A stretch of 64,000 nt of DNA from positions 124,001 through 188,000 of the forward strand of contig JAPPHZ010000009.1 in assembly GCA_028820935.1 (NCBI GenBank), in the 5' to 3' direction. Both the position numbers and the translations under genes were made by a program. The DNA comes from a bacterium (GTDB lineage: Bacteria; Actinomycetota; Acidimicrobiia; Spongiisociales; Spongiisociaceae). Below, in pieces: positions 27,070-35,706 of this stretch (positions within the stretch are counted from its first letter, which is position 1; the number at the start of each line of letters is the position of its first letter). The notes beneath the pieces were generated by a model. It saw only the letters and a list, made by a program, of their open reading frames with translations, was not told the DNA's origin and searched no databases.

Positions 27070-28206
27070 TCAGCCCAGCACCCGTTCGGTGCGGTAGCGA
27101 TCCACGACCCTCTCATCGACTGCGATGCCGAGCCCCGGGCCCGACGGCGGGTATACCCATCCGTTCTCGTGGTCGAACGGCTCGGCCACCAGATCGTGCT
27201 GCATCGGGTTCTCGAGCGGTTTGAACTCGAACAGCTTGCAGGCGCTGCTGCTGAAGCTCACCGCCAGGCTGGCGGCGGTGACGATGGACGACGACCAGGC
27301 ATGGGCGTTGGCTTGCCGCCGGTGTTGTTCGACCCGGTCGGCCATCTTCTTGAACCCGGTTATGCCTTCCGCCCGGCCCGGATCGCACCCGACCACGTCA
27401 ACCGTCCCGGTTGCCAGCACCCGCTCGAAGCCCCGTAGCGTCCACTCCTTCTCGCCGTAGGCGATCAGGGTCTTGGTCTTGGAACGGAGGTTGGCATAGC
27501 CCTCGGGGTCCCAGTCACCCAGGGGTTCCTCGATCCAGTCGATGTCGTACTCGTCGAAGGCCTGGGTCCGCTTGATGGCGGTCATCACGTCCCATTTGAT
27601 GACCCATCCCAGGTCGATCATGAGGCTCCTGTCCGGCCCGATGGCCTCTCTCATCTGGCGCACGTACTCGACGTCCCGGTCATGCTCAAATCCCAGATGG
27701 GCGTTGCCCCGCTTGCCGAAGCCCACCTTCACCCCCTGCAGACCGGTGGACAGCCACTCGACAGCCTCCTCGGCCATCTCGGGGATCGACTCGTAGTGGG
27801 CGTGGGACGACGCGATGCCGGGCAATCGTTCGTGGACGGGGCCGCCGAGCAGGTCGAGAACGCTCGCCCCGAGGGCCTTGCCCTTCAGGTCCCAGAGGGC
27901 GATGTCGAGCGCCGCGATCGCGAAGCTGGCAATACCCCCCTCGTAGCCGTACCACCAGGCCCGGTCCTTCAGGGAGCGGAAGATCACGTCGTTGTGAACC
28001 GGGTTCTTGCCGATCACCAGGTCCGCCATGCCGTCGATGATCGACGCCGTGGCGAAGCTCGACTCGGGCCACATGGTGACCGACTCGCCCCATCCCACCG
28101 TCCCGTCGTCGGTGGTCAGTTTCACCAGGCAGAGATGGCGGATGGCGTTGAAGTCGTTCGGTTCGGGGTAGCTGACCGGGATGGCTTCGACTCTTGCAAC
28201 CTTCAT
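27070..28206 (-). CDS. enolase-superfamily dehydratase/racemase
   Basis: MR/MLE family, 378 aa. Capping domain residues 1-120 include WGESVTMWPE. The barrel has VKVGFGKRG with the first Lys, metal ligands in LMIDLGW, WIEEPLGDWDPEG and AYGEKEW, and a His candidate in NAHAWSSSIV. It probably abstracts the alpha proton of a carboxylate substrate, leading to dehydration or epimerisation. It differs clearly from the enzyme at 19135 in ligand motifs. Co-directional with the SDR (26286) and the VOC and SDR genes upstream. Confidence 0.83.
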   Translation of the reverse strand: MKVARVEAIPVSYPEPNDFNAIRHLCLVKLTTDDGTVGWGESVTMWPESSFATASIIDGMADLVIGKNPVHNDVIFRSLKDRAWWYGYEGGIASFAIAALDIALWDLKGKALGASVLDLLGGPVHERLPGIASSHAHYESIPEMAEEAVEWLSTGLQGVKVGFGKRGNAHLGFEHDRDVEYVRQMREAIGPDRSLMIDLGWVIKWDVMTAIKRTQAFDEYDIDWIEEPLGDWDPEGYANLRSKTKTLIAYGEKEWTLRGFERVLATGTVDVVGCDPGRAEGITGFKKMADRVEQHRRQANAHAWSSSIVTAASLAVSFSSSACKLFEFKPLENPMQHDLVAEPFDHENGWVYPPSGPGLGIAVDERVVDRYRTERVLG

Positions 28207-28245
28207 GGGTCTCCTGCGGATTCGCCTGCTCGTAGTCGTGCGATG

Positions 28246-28710
28246 CTACCGGCCGGCCCCCACCGGCTTGAGCAGCTCCAGCGTGATGCCGTCAGGATCC
28301 CGCAGGTAGCAGGCCTTCACCCCGGTGTTGGGACCGGCGGTCACCTCCACCGGGCCCGGGCTGATCGGGGTGGCGCCGCTCCGGATGGCCCGATCCCACA
28401 TCTCCTCGATGTCGTCCACCTCGATGCATATGTGGACGTTGCCGGGATTGGCGGTCTCCGGAGGGTTGGGGTTCTTGCCATCGACCTGGTAGTCGAGGAT
28501 CTCGAGCACGGCGCCGCCGGGGAGGTCGATGATGGCGATGTCGATACTGACACCGGGATAGCCGGTCACCCGGCCGAGGTAGGGGGCGCCGAGGACTTGG
28601 CGCCAACGCTCCTCGATGCCCAGGAAGGAGCGCCAGAACTCCACTGACCGGCCCACGTCTTGAACGGTTATGCCGATGTGGTGTATCCGCCGCAGGTTCT
28701 CGATCACCAT
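28246..28710 (-). CDS. VOC (glyoxalase/dioxygenase fold) protein
   Basis: A 154 aa vicinal-oxygen-chelate protein with two beta-alpha-beta-beta-beta modules. Metal-ligand candidates are His in IHHIGITVQDVGRSVEFWRSFLG, Glu in GGAVLEILDYQ, His in GNVHICIEVDD and Glu in DPDGITLELLKPV. It resembles methylmalonyl-CoA epimerase and lactoylglutathione lyase. The specific reaction cannot be assigned. The ATG at 28710 overlaps the upstream SDR stop by seven bases, so it is translationally coupled. Confidence 0.85.
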   Translation of the reverse strand: MVIENLRRIHHIGITVQDVGRSVEFWRSFLGIEERWRQVLGAPYLGRVTGYPGVSIDIAIIDLPGGAVLEILDYQVDGKNPNPPETANPGNVHICIEVDDIEEMWDRAIRSGATPISPGPVEVTAGPNTGVKACYLRDPDGITLELLKPVGAGR

Positions 28711-29444
28711 GTGACGTAGCCTCCTCCGTAGTTCACCGACTGGCCGGTCATGTATCCGGGTTTCTCGCCGAGCAGGAACCATATCAGCCCGGCAAGTTCC
28801 TCCGGCGAGGCCGTTCTTCCCAGCGGCACGGAGGCGTTGCGGGCAACGGTCAGCTCCTCGACGGTCATGCCCCGGAGAGGCGCCACCTGCTCGAGAACCC
28901 TGTCCTGCATCGGGGTGTCGATGATGGCGGGGCACACCGCGTTGACCCGGACCGGGATCTTGGCGAGCCCGTAGGCGAAGGAGCGGGTGATCGACAGGAT
29001 GGTGGTCTTCGAGGCCGCGTAGATGGCGGCTTCGACCGTGTTGGACAGCTTGGCGGAGCTCGAGGACAGGTTGACTATGGCGCTCCCCGGGGGCATGGTC
29101 GGTCCGATTCCCTGGCACAGGAAGAAGATGGCCTCGGCGTTGATGGTGAAGATGTCGCGCCAGTCGTCGATCGTGAACTCGGACAGGGCCTTGAGGCGGA
29201 TGATCCCCGCCGCGTTGACCAAGTAGTCGATACCTTGGCCCGCGGCGATGACTCTCGCCCGATCCTCGAGGTCGGCTAGGTCGGCTACCATCGGCTCGGC
29301 GCCGGCGGCATTGATCTGCTCGAGGCCCGACTCGTTGATGTCTACGGCGATGACCGAGCACCCTTCGTCAAGTAGGCGCCGGGCGACGGCCTCCCCGATC
29401 CCGCTGGCCGCACCGGTGACCATCGCCCTCGGTCGTGACACCAT
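28704..29444 (-). CDS. short-chain dehydrogenase/reductase
   Basis: A 246 aa SDR similar to 2-keto-3-deoxy-L-fuconate or 3-hydroxybutyrate dehydrogenases. It has AMVTGAASGIGEAVARRLLDEG, NAD-type Asp in IAVDINES, VNAAGIIR, NLSSSSAKL and YAASK. The sequence PVRVNAVCPAIIDTPMQDRV with a short insertion is followed by the C-terminal YMTGQSVNYGGGYVTW. It is first of the operon SDR-VOC-enolase-SDR on the minus strand and is divergent from the creatininase-family gene. Confidence 0.85.
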   Translation of the reverse strand: MVSRPRAMVTGAASGIGEAVARRLLDEGCSVIAVDINESGLEQINAAGAEPMVADLADLEDRARVIAAGQGIDYLVNAAGIIRLKALSEFTIDDWRDIFTINAEAIFFLCQGIGPTMPPGSAIVNLSSSSAKLSNTVEAAIYAASKTTILSITRSFAYGLAKIPVRVNAVCPAIIDTPMQDRVLEQVAPLRGMTVEELTVARNASVPLGRTASPEELAGLIWFLLGEKPGYMTGQSVNYGGGYVTW

Positions 29445-29522
29445 TCTTCCTTCCTCCTGTTGCTGTTACATGCGCGGTGGGAGACAGCAGCCGACCCGCC
29501 GAGCCGCTTCTAGGATACGCCC

Positions 29523-30617
29523 GTGGCCGATCCGTCTCGCGACCCCACCGCCTACGAGTTCGTGCGCCCTGCCCGGATGCGGCAGGTGCTGGAGGAGACC
29601 CCCATCGCCTTCCTCCCGATCGGGTGCGTCGAGTATCACGGACCGCACCTCCCGCTGGGCGTGGACATGCTGACCGCCGACAACATCTGCCACAGGGCGG
29701 CCGCTGTCACCGGCGGCGTGGTCCTCCCTCCCCTCTGGCTGGCGGCGGGCGTCCTGCCCCTGCCGCACGGAATAGTGGTCGATGTCGACGTGCTCCGGTC
29801 GGTGGTCCGGCCCATCCTGCGCCAGTTGGCCCATGGCGGCTTCAAGGTGATCGTGGTCTTCTCGGGGCACGGGGCCCTCGACCATCTCCACGTGCTCCGG
29901 GAGGAGACCGACCGGCTGATGGACGAGTTCCCGGACGTGAACGCCCTCACCACGGTGTGGAACGAGCTCAACGCCGGCATGGAGGGCGATATCCACGACC
30001 ACGGCGCCAAGGTGGAGACCTCGTACCTGATGGAATTCCATCCCCACACCGTCGACCTTGCCACCCTCGAGGACGATCCGGAGGCCGAACATGTCGGTGT
30101 CTACGCCGCCAACCCCCGCTTCACCGCCAGCCGGGAGTGGGGCAGGATCATGGCGGACCACGCGGTCGGGCGTCTTGCCCGGATCATCGAGGGGTTCTCG
30201 GCGGGCGAGCGAGCCGACAGCTGGATAATGCTACGGCAACTCGTGGAGCGGCTGCAGGCGGGTGATCTGGTGGTCGTGGAGGACTCGGGCCGGGTCCGTA
30301 ACGGATCGGTCAGCTTCGAGCTGCGCAACCCGAACCCGCAGTCCAAGTACATCACGGCGATCGACTCGCTGACGATCGACGGACAGCGGGTCGATCTGAC
30401 CGGCGCGACCCTGGCCAATCCATCGATCGGCGAGGGCCACACCAATACCCATGTCGACCGGCTCGGTCCGCTCACCGGCTTCTACATACGCCGGGACCAG
30501 AGGATGGTCATCACCCTCCCGCATGCCCGCGCCGGATCAGGGGACCACGAGGTGGAGGCCCGTTTCGTTCTCGCCGACGTCCTGAAGATCGGCGCTCGAG
30601 GCTCCCTCAGAGCGTGA
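29523..30617 (+). CDS. creatininase-family amidohydrolase with C-terminal beta domain
   Basis: The N-terminal 240 residues match the creatininase/MftE family: metal ligands in GCVEYHGPHLPLGVD (Glu, His, Asp), GILPLPHG equivalent, FSGHGALDH and AKVETSYLMEFHPH. The family hydrolyses cyclic amides or trims peptides (creatinine, FAPy, mycofactocin). A C-terminal region of about 110 residues (VVVEDSGRVRNGSVSFELRN to the end) is additional and beta-rich. It recalls a DUF6379-type domain, but I am not certain. The GTG start is at 29523. It is followed after one base by a phosphopantetheinyl transferase gene. Confidence 0.75.
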   Translation: MADPSRDPTAYEFVRPARMRQVLEETPIAFLPIGCVEYHGPHLPLGVDMLTADNICHRAAAVTGGVVLPPLWLAAGVLPLPHGIVVDVDVLRSVVRPILRQLAHGGFKVIVVFSGHGALDHLHVLREETDRLMDEFPDVNALTTVWNELNAGMEGDIHDHGAKVETSYLMEFHPHTVDLATLEDDPEAEHVGVYAANPRFTASREWGRIMADHAVGRLARIIEGFSAGERADSWIMLRQLVERLQAGDLVVVEDSGRVRNGSVSFELRNPNPQSKYITAIDSLTIDGQRVDLTGATLANPSIGEGHTNTHVDRLGPLTGFYIRRDQRMVITLPHARAGSGDHEVEARFVLADVLKIGARGSLRA

Positions 30618-30618
30618 T

Positions 30619-31347
30619 GTGACCCATTCCGGGACCGGATCCTGGTGGCGGCCCTACAGAAGGCTCGGCGACGCCACCGTCTTCCATGTCGACCTGAGGC
30701 CCCATGCCGATCACGAGGCGGAAGCGCTCGCCTGGCTGGACGAGGCGGAGCGGATCAGGCTGCAGCAGTTCCGGATCCCCGGCCCCGCGCGGAGGTTTGC
30801 CCTGTGCCGGGCGGCACTGCGAGAAGTGCTGGCGAACCGGCTGGCGTGCCGTAGCGAACGGATAACGTTCGGCGCCGGCGATCACAGGAAGCCCTTCGCC
30901 GTGGTCGATGACGTCCCGGCTGCGATCAGCTTCAATATCAGCCACAGCGGTGATCACGGGTTGATAGCGGTCAGACCCCGGGGACGTCTAGGGGTAGACG
31001 TCGAGCAGCGCCAACCCCGGCGGCACATGGACCTGCTGATCGAGACGGTCTTCACCGAGACGGAACAGGAGGCCTTCACGACTGCGGAGGGTCGAGATCG
31101 AACGAATCTGTTCCTCGACTTCTGGACCATGAAGGAGGCGCTCATCAAGGCTCTCGGCACCGGTCTGTACACCGACCCCGCCACGTTCGAGATTCCACCG
31201 GCGATGCAACGCGGGATGAAGCGAGGCACCTTCCGGTTTCCAGACCTCCCGACGGTGACCTGGCAACTGGACAACATCGGGAACGAGACGTACGCGGCTG
31301 CTGTTGCTCGCGAAGAGACACCGGAGCCTGCGCCGACCAGCGGCTAG
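30619..31347 (+). CDS. Sfp-type 4'-phosphopantetheinyl transferase
   Basis: Transfers phosphopantetheine from CoA to a carrier-protein serine. The 242 aa contain FNISHSGDHGLIAV (about 108-121), the magnesium motif GVDVEQRQP near residue 129 and FWTMKEALIKALGTGL near residue 173, all diagnostic of the Sfp subgroup. The GTG start is one base after the creatininase-family stop. No NRPS, PKS or carrier-protein gene is visible in the window, so it probably serves a carrier elsewhere. Its TAG stop lies in the CTAG at the edge of the inverted-repeat element. Confidence 0.9.
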   Translation: MTHSGTGSWWRPYRRLGDATVFHVDLRPHADHEAEALAWLDEAERIRLQQFRIPGPARRFALCRAALREVLANRLACRSERITFGAGDHRKPFAVVDDVPAAISFNISHSGDHGLIAVRPRGRLGVDVEQRQPRRHMDLLIETVFTETEQEAFTTAEGRDRTNLFLDFWTMKEALIKALGTGLYTDPATFEIPPAMQRGMKRGTFRFPDLPTVTWQLDNIGNETYAAAVAREETPEPAPTSG

Positions 31348-31510
31348 TGGTCTGTCTGTGTAATGGCGGTGTGGTATGGCGAGGCAGCGGTGTTCCTCGC
31401 AAGGCCCGCTGACGAAGGCGTACCCGCAGGGTACGTTGAGGAAGCGGAACGCAGCGACGGGACGCCGATGGCCGCCAGAGCACCCGGTTGTTTCGCAGAC
31501 AGACCACTAG
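31344..31510. mobile_element. family A inverted-repeat element, intact 167-bp copy
   Basis: CTAGTGGTCTGTCTG (31344-31358) and CAGACAGACCACTAG (31496-31510) are perfect 15-bp inverted termini. Inside are nested palindromes, e.g. CGTACCC/GGGTACG around 31430-31446 and TTCCTC/GAGGAA. No protein is encoded. CTAG at both ends fits IS630-type insertion into CTAG with TA duplication. The TAG stops of the two convergent flanking genes lie in these CTAGs. Confidence 0.8.
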
Positions 31511-33250
31511 GGCTCGACTCGGACAGTGACGATCTCCGCGCCGTAGTACTTCCGGTGACGTATGGAGGAGGCGTAGTGCCGTAGCAGGCGGAATGAAACC
31601 TCCCGCTCATCCGGGAGATCGCTCCGTTCGTCGAGATAGGAGAGCCGGTCCTCCAGGTTGTCCTCCACATATACCGTGATGTAGTCCAACTCGACAGCCC
31701 CGCGATCGGGAACGCGCCACTATGACCAGGCGGGGTGGAGCATCATCGGCCGGTTGCGGGTCCACGGGTTGTAACAGGCTCGACAGCGTCTCCTCGCCGG
31801 CAGCCCGCAGCAGATCGGTCGACGCCGCGTTCCACCCCATCCCGGTGGCCAATTCGGTGAGGTAGTCATCTATCTCGGGCAGGGCGGACATGTCCATCCG
31901 GACCTCGAGCCGAGCCCGGCGGCGACCGGTGGCTTCGATGAACAGGGTGAGAATGAGGGCGATCAGCGCTCCCAACATCATCCCGGAGTCCAGCGAGGCG
32001 CCCCAAGTCCCACCCAGCAGGTCACTGAACACACCCCGACCGTCCATGCCGACTCCGATCGAGAACGCCAGCGCTACCACGAGGGCTTTCCGGTGATCGA
32101 GACCGTCGCGGAGCACCGTCCTCATGCCCTCCACGAACAGCATTCCCATCAAGACGAGCAGGTAGGCCCCCATGACGGGTCTGGGAATGGTCAGCAGGAA
32201 GGCCACCAGCTTGGGCAGGAACGCCAGTGCCACCAGGAATGCCCCCATCAGATACCCGACCCGGCGGGAGGCCACTCCGGTGAAACCGGCAAGGGCCGCG
32301 CTCATTGACGAGACTCCGGTCATAGGGGGGATACCGGCGGCCGCTGACAGCAACGAGCCCGCCCCGTTGGCGTTCATCAGTCCCTGGACCATCCGGAAGT
32401 CACTGGTCCCGGGTTGCCGTCGCGACACCTGCTGGATGACCAAGCCGTCACCGATGTTCTTGATACCGACCATCAGGCTGATGATCACGAAGACCGGTAC
32501 GAGCGCCCAGAACTCCTCACCGGGTGTCAGATCGAGTCCGGGCAGATGGATCCGGGGGATACCCAGCCAGGGCGCGTCGAGAACGGGCCCGATGTCGTAG
32601 CTCCCCATCAGCGCCCCCGCCACGCAACCGACCACTATCCCGATGAGCGAGGTCCAGAGCCGCCAGATACCCACACCGCGCAGGACCAGCCCGGCGGTCA
32701 CCGCCAGCGTCACGGCGGCGATAACCACCCCGGCCCCGGCCGGCGCGCCGGGCGGGACTTCATCCATCCTGTCGAACGCGACCGGAAGGACGGTGGCCGC
32801 GATCAGCATCAGCACCGTACCGGTTACCACCGGCGTGATCAGGACCCGCAGCAAGGAGAGCCATCTTGCCAGCGCGAACTGGATCAAGGCTGATATGACG
32901 AACAGGCCGGCCAGCAATTCCGGACCGCCGCTGGACAGCGCCAGGAGGGAGACCGCTATGTAGCTCGGTGAGACGACCGCTATGACGAGATGTCCGGCGC
33001 CCAACCGTCCTATCCGGCCCGCCTGGAGAGCCGTAGTCATACCGCCCACCACCAAGGCCGCGAACACCGCCCATTCCACGTAGCTTCCGGGCTGGCCGGA
33101 TGCCTGGGCGATGACCGCCACGATGACCACCGTCGTGGGCAGGATGAGCATGACACCCTGGATCGCAACACCGGCCGTTAACGGAAGCGGGCTCCAGTCA
33201 TCGGGCTCGTACCGGATGTTCTCGTTGACTCGCACCCTTCCGTACCCCAT
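31507..33250 (-). CDS. NCS2 nucleobase permease with ATPase-like C-terminal domain, frameshifted
   Basis: Xanthine/uracil-type proton symporter. Residues about 20-450 form the 14-span core, with GIKNIGDGLVIQQVSRRQPGTSDFRMVQG and MTGVSSMSAALAGFTGVASRRVG. A cytosolic domain follows (DYLTELATGMGWNAASTDLLRAAGEETLSSLL...LVIVAR), resembling a GHKL/RsbW ATPase. The frame then breaks at CCCC 31698-31701. One base shifted, it continues as LDYITVYVEDNLEDRLSYLDE to EIVTVRVEP and stops at 31507. Removal of one C would restore an approximately 580 aa fusion of known architecture. The uninterrupted frame ends at 31607. Confidence 0.78.
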
Positions 33251-33607
33251 CCGCCATGTCGCCGCCGCGGACCACCGCTCGGGATCGTACGCGGACGACG
33301 TTAGCCCCCTCGCCCTTAATGCCGGATAGCCGGTGGACCGATTCCAGCCTCAAGGTCCGATCCGGTGCCTTGACCAGCGATGGTCCACCGGTTATCGGGA
33401 AGGGGTACCTTGCCCGTCCGTCCGCCGGCGAGCGCAACAGCGGTATCCGTATCCGCAGCCGGGCATGTTCGTCGTTGGCGAGAGACGGTCGTGTCGATAC
33501 CAAGGACAGGTTGTGGAATCGGCGACACCTTCCATCCGTCGGTAGAAGAGCGCCTTCATCCAGGCGTCTACTCTCCGCCTGGTGAACTCATCCACTTGGC
33601 CGGGTTG
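33251..33607. other. 357-bp intergenic region between divergent transporters
   Basis: I see no gene here. It contains the 33325-33396 inverted repeat and otherwise unremarkable GC-rich sequence, and must hold the promoters of the NCS2 (minus) and MFS (plus) genes. Confidence 0.4.
33325..33396. repeat. 72-bp inverted-repeat structure
   Basis: GATAGCCGGTGGACC at 33325-33339 and GGTCCACCGGTTATC at 33382-33396 are inverted copies matching at 14 of 15 positions, with 42 bp between them. It could be a pair of operator half-sites, a small inverted-repeat element or a strong RNA hairpin in a leader. No second copy was noticed in the window. Confidence 0.6.
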
Positions 33608-34831
33608 ATGGTCGGTCCTGATCCGAACACGGAGCACCGTCAAACGGTTCGTGCGTTCCCCGGACGGTGGATGATTCCGGGGCTAGTGGTCGGGCACTCG
33701 GTCTTCCACTGGATCACGCAAAGCTTCGTGGTGGTGCTTCCCGAGATCCAGCAGGCCTTCAGCCTCAGCAGCCTCGCCGTGGGCGGCGTCCTTTCCGCTC
33801 GGGAACTGGCCAGCGGCCTGGTGAAGATACCGGCAGGGGTGGCGTCCGATGCCCTGGCAAGATACTGGCGCTGGCTACTCGTCGCATGCCTGGTAGCGGG
33901 CGGGTCGGGAGCTCTCGTCATCGGAGTCTCGACCAGCTACGCCCTGGTCGTGGCCGGAATGATCACCGTGACCGTGGCCCACTCCGTATGGCACCTGCCC
34001 GCGTCCGCATCGTTGTCGCACCACTTCCGGCTCCGGCGGGGGATGGCGTTGTCATTCCACGGCATCGGGGGCGGTGTGGGGGACGCCCTTGGTCCTATCG
34101 CCACCGGAGCCCTCCTGCTCATTATGACCTGGCGGGAGTTGCTGACCACCTACTCCTTGGCGGCCTTCGCTCTGGGGGCGATCGCCATCTGGGCCTTGAG
34201 CCACATCGGGCGCGCACCCACCGCGCCCGGGCCGGCGGTCGGGCAGCGGATGGAACTCACCAGCCGGTTGGTGAAAAACCCCGTCCTCTGGCGGCTGGCC
34301 CTCGTCTACGGCCTGCGGGCCATGGCGGTGGTCGCCCTCGTCACCATCCTGCCTCTCTATCTCGACAACGAACTGGCGCTGAGCCCGGCGTCCCGGGGGT
34401 TCCACATCGGACTGCTCATCGTCATAGGGCTCTTGACCAAACCGGTGGCCGGTTTCCTGTCTGACCGGTTGGGACGCAAGCAGGTGATGGTTCCGGGACT
34501 GGTCTGGTCCGCCGCGATGGCACTCTCCCTGACCGTATTCGACACAGGAGTACCCTTCACCGCCGCTGTCGCCCTGCTTGGACTGTTCCTATATCCCGAC
34601 CAGCCTGTGCTGACCGCTTCGGTCTTCGATCTCGTGGGACCGGGCGTGGGTAGCACCGCCCTGGGCCTTGTCTCCTTCTCGGGTGGTCTGATGGCTGCGG
34701 TCTCCCCGCTCATCGCCGGCGCGCTCTACCAGGCACGGGGATTCGGCACGGTAGCCACCTACGTCGCAATCCTCTTCGCGGCATCGGCGCTCGCGTTTGG
34801 GACGATCCCGGTCGCCGAACCCACCGGTTGA
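33608..34831 (+). CDS. MFS transporter
   Basis: A 407 aa major facilitator with 12 predicted spans. The loop 2-3 motif is modified (PAGVASDALARYWRW), and the second-half equivalent KPVAGFLSDRLGRKQVM is canonical. The first span begins at GRWMIPGLVVGHSVFHW. The start was placed at ATG 33608. The open frame extends to 33380 but that part is not membrane-like. The substrate is unknown. It resembles the nitrate/oxalate or NarK-like and cyanate-type small-solute carriers only in general architecture. It is convergent with the downstream SDR. Confidence 0.8.
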   Translation: MVGPDPNTEHRQTVRAFPGRWMIPGLVVGHSVFHWITQSFVVVLPEIQQAFSLSSLAVGGVLSARELASGLVKIPAGVASDALARYWRWLLVACLVAGGSGALVIGVSTSYALVVAGMITVTVAHSVWHLPASASLSHHFRLRRGMALSFHGIGGGVGDALGPIATGALLLIMTWRELLTTYSLAAFALGAIAIWALSHIGRAPTAPGPAVGQRMELTSRLVKNPVLWRLALVYGLRAMAVVALVTILPLYLDNELALSPASRGFHIGLLIVIGLLTKPVAGFLSDRLGRKQVMVPGLVWSAAMALSLTVFDTGVPFTAAVALLGLFLYPDQPVLTASVFDLVGPGVGSTALGLVSFSGGLMAAVSPLIAGALYQARGFGTVATYVAILFAASALAFGTIPVAEPTG

Positions 34832-34927
34832 ACTGTTTCGCTGCGCACCACCAAAGCCCGACACTGCGACAGCGCGCCAGCCTGCGCCTATCGACTCCCG
34901 CTTCCTCCAGATCGGGTCAAGAACTGA

Positions 34928-34947
34928 TCTCGGCCCCCGAGCCGAGA
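34928..34947. terminator. bidirectional hairpin between convergent genes
   Basis: TCTCGG at 34928-34933 pairs with CCGAGA at 34942-34947, with a loop rich in C. It sits between the MFS gene (plus) and the SDR gene (minus), so it could end both transcripts. The stem is short and there is no long T-run. Confidence 0.35.
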
Positions 34948-34998
34948 CTTACAAAGACCGATTCGCAGCGCACAACGCCGAGGCAAGGCTAGAAAGTA

Positions 34999-35706
34999 TC
35001 AGGTCATGACCCAGCCGCCGTTGACGTCGATGGTGGCGCCGTTGACGTAGGCGGCTTGGTCCGAGGCTAGGAAGGCCACCACCGTGGCCACCTCGGCAGG
35101 CCGGGCGAACCGGCGCAGTGGGATGTCGGCGGTGATCCTGGCTTCGATGGAAGGGTCACGCTCGAAGATGCCGGCTGCCATCGGGGTGAGGATCGCCCCC
35201 GGCGTGATGGCGTTGGCCGTGACACCCCTGGGTCCGAGGTTACGAGCGAAGTTCTTCGTGAAGGCAACGAGGCCGGCCTTGGCAGCCGAGTAGACCGCCG
35301 AGTCCGCCAGACCGCCCGTGCGGGCGCCGATGCTCGAGATGTTGACGATCCGGCCCCATCCCCGGGCCGCCATCAGCGGGCCCAGTTCGCGACCCAGCAG
35401 GAACGGCGCTCGCAGGTTCACGGCCATCACGTGCTCGTAATCGCCCATGTCGAACGTCTCCAGCGGTTCCTGGACGAGGACCGCCGCGTTGTTGACCAGG
35501 ACATCGACCTCGCCGGCCTCGGAGACCACCCGCAGGCACTCGTCGATGCGGCTCAGGTCAGCCACGATCACGTCGGTGGGTGCGGCATCCGAGTGAGGAT
35601 TGATGTCGACCCCCACCACCCGGAGGCCGGAGGCGGCCAGCTCCCCGGCGATGGCCCGCCCGATCCCCTGGGCGGTTCCGGTGACCAGCGCCGTGCGGGA
35701 CGTCAC
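34999..35706 (-). CDS. short-chain dehydrogenase/reductase
   Basis: Classical SDR, 235 aa. ALVTGTAQGIGRAIAGELAASG is at the N-terminus, NAD-type Asp in VGVDINPHSD, VNNAAVLV, NISSIGARTGG and YSAAK. It ends NGATIDVNGGWVMT. The GTG start overlaps the upstream Gfo/Idh stop as GTGA. It is closely similar to the SDR at 45663-46358, including SSxGARTGG and the terminal NGGWVMT, so the two are paralogues of the same subfamily. Confidence 0.88.
   Translation of the reverse strand: MTSRTALVTGTAQGIGRAIAGELAASGLRVVGVDINPHSDAAPTDVIVADLSRIDECLRVVSEAGEVDVLVNNAAVLVQEPLETFDMGDYEHVMAVNLRAPFLLGRELGPLMAARGWGRIVNISSIGARTGGLADSAVYSAAKAGLVAFTKNFARNLGPRGVTANAITPGAILTPMAAGIFERDPSIEARITADIPLRRFARPAEVATVVAFLASDQAAYVNGATIDVNGGWVMT

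Noticed and set aside
31363-31584. Small plus-strand frame inside the family A element
   Set aside because: It reads through inverted-repeat DNA and the corresponding frame is not kept in the 44382 copy. The element is non-coding.
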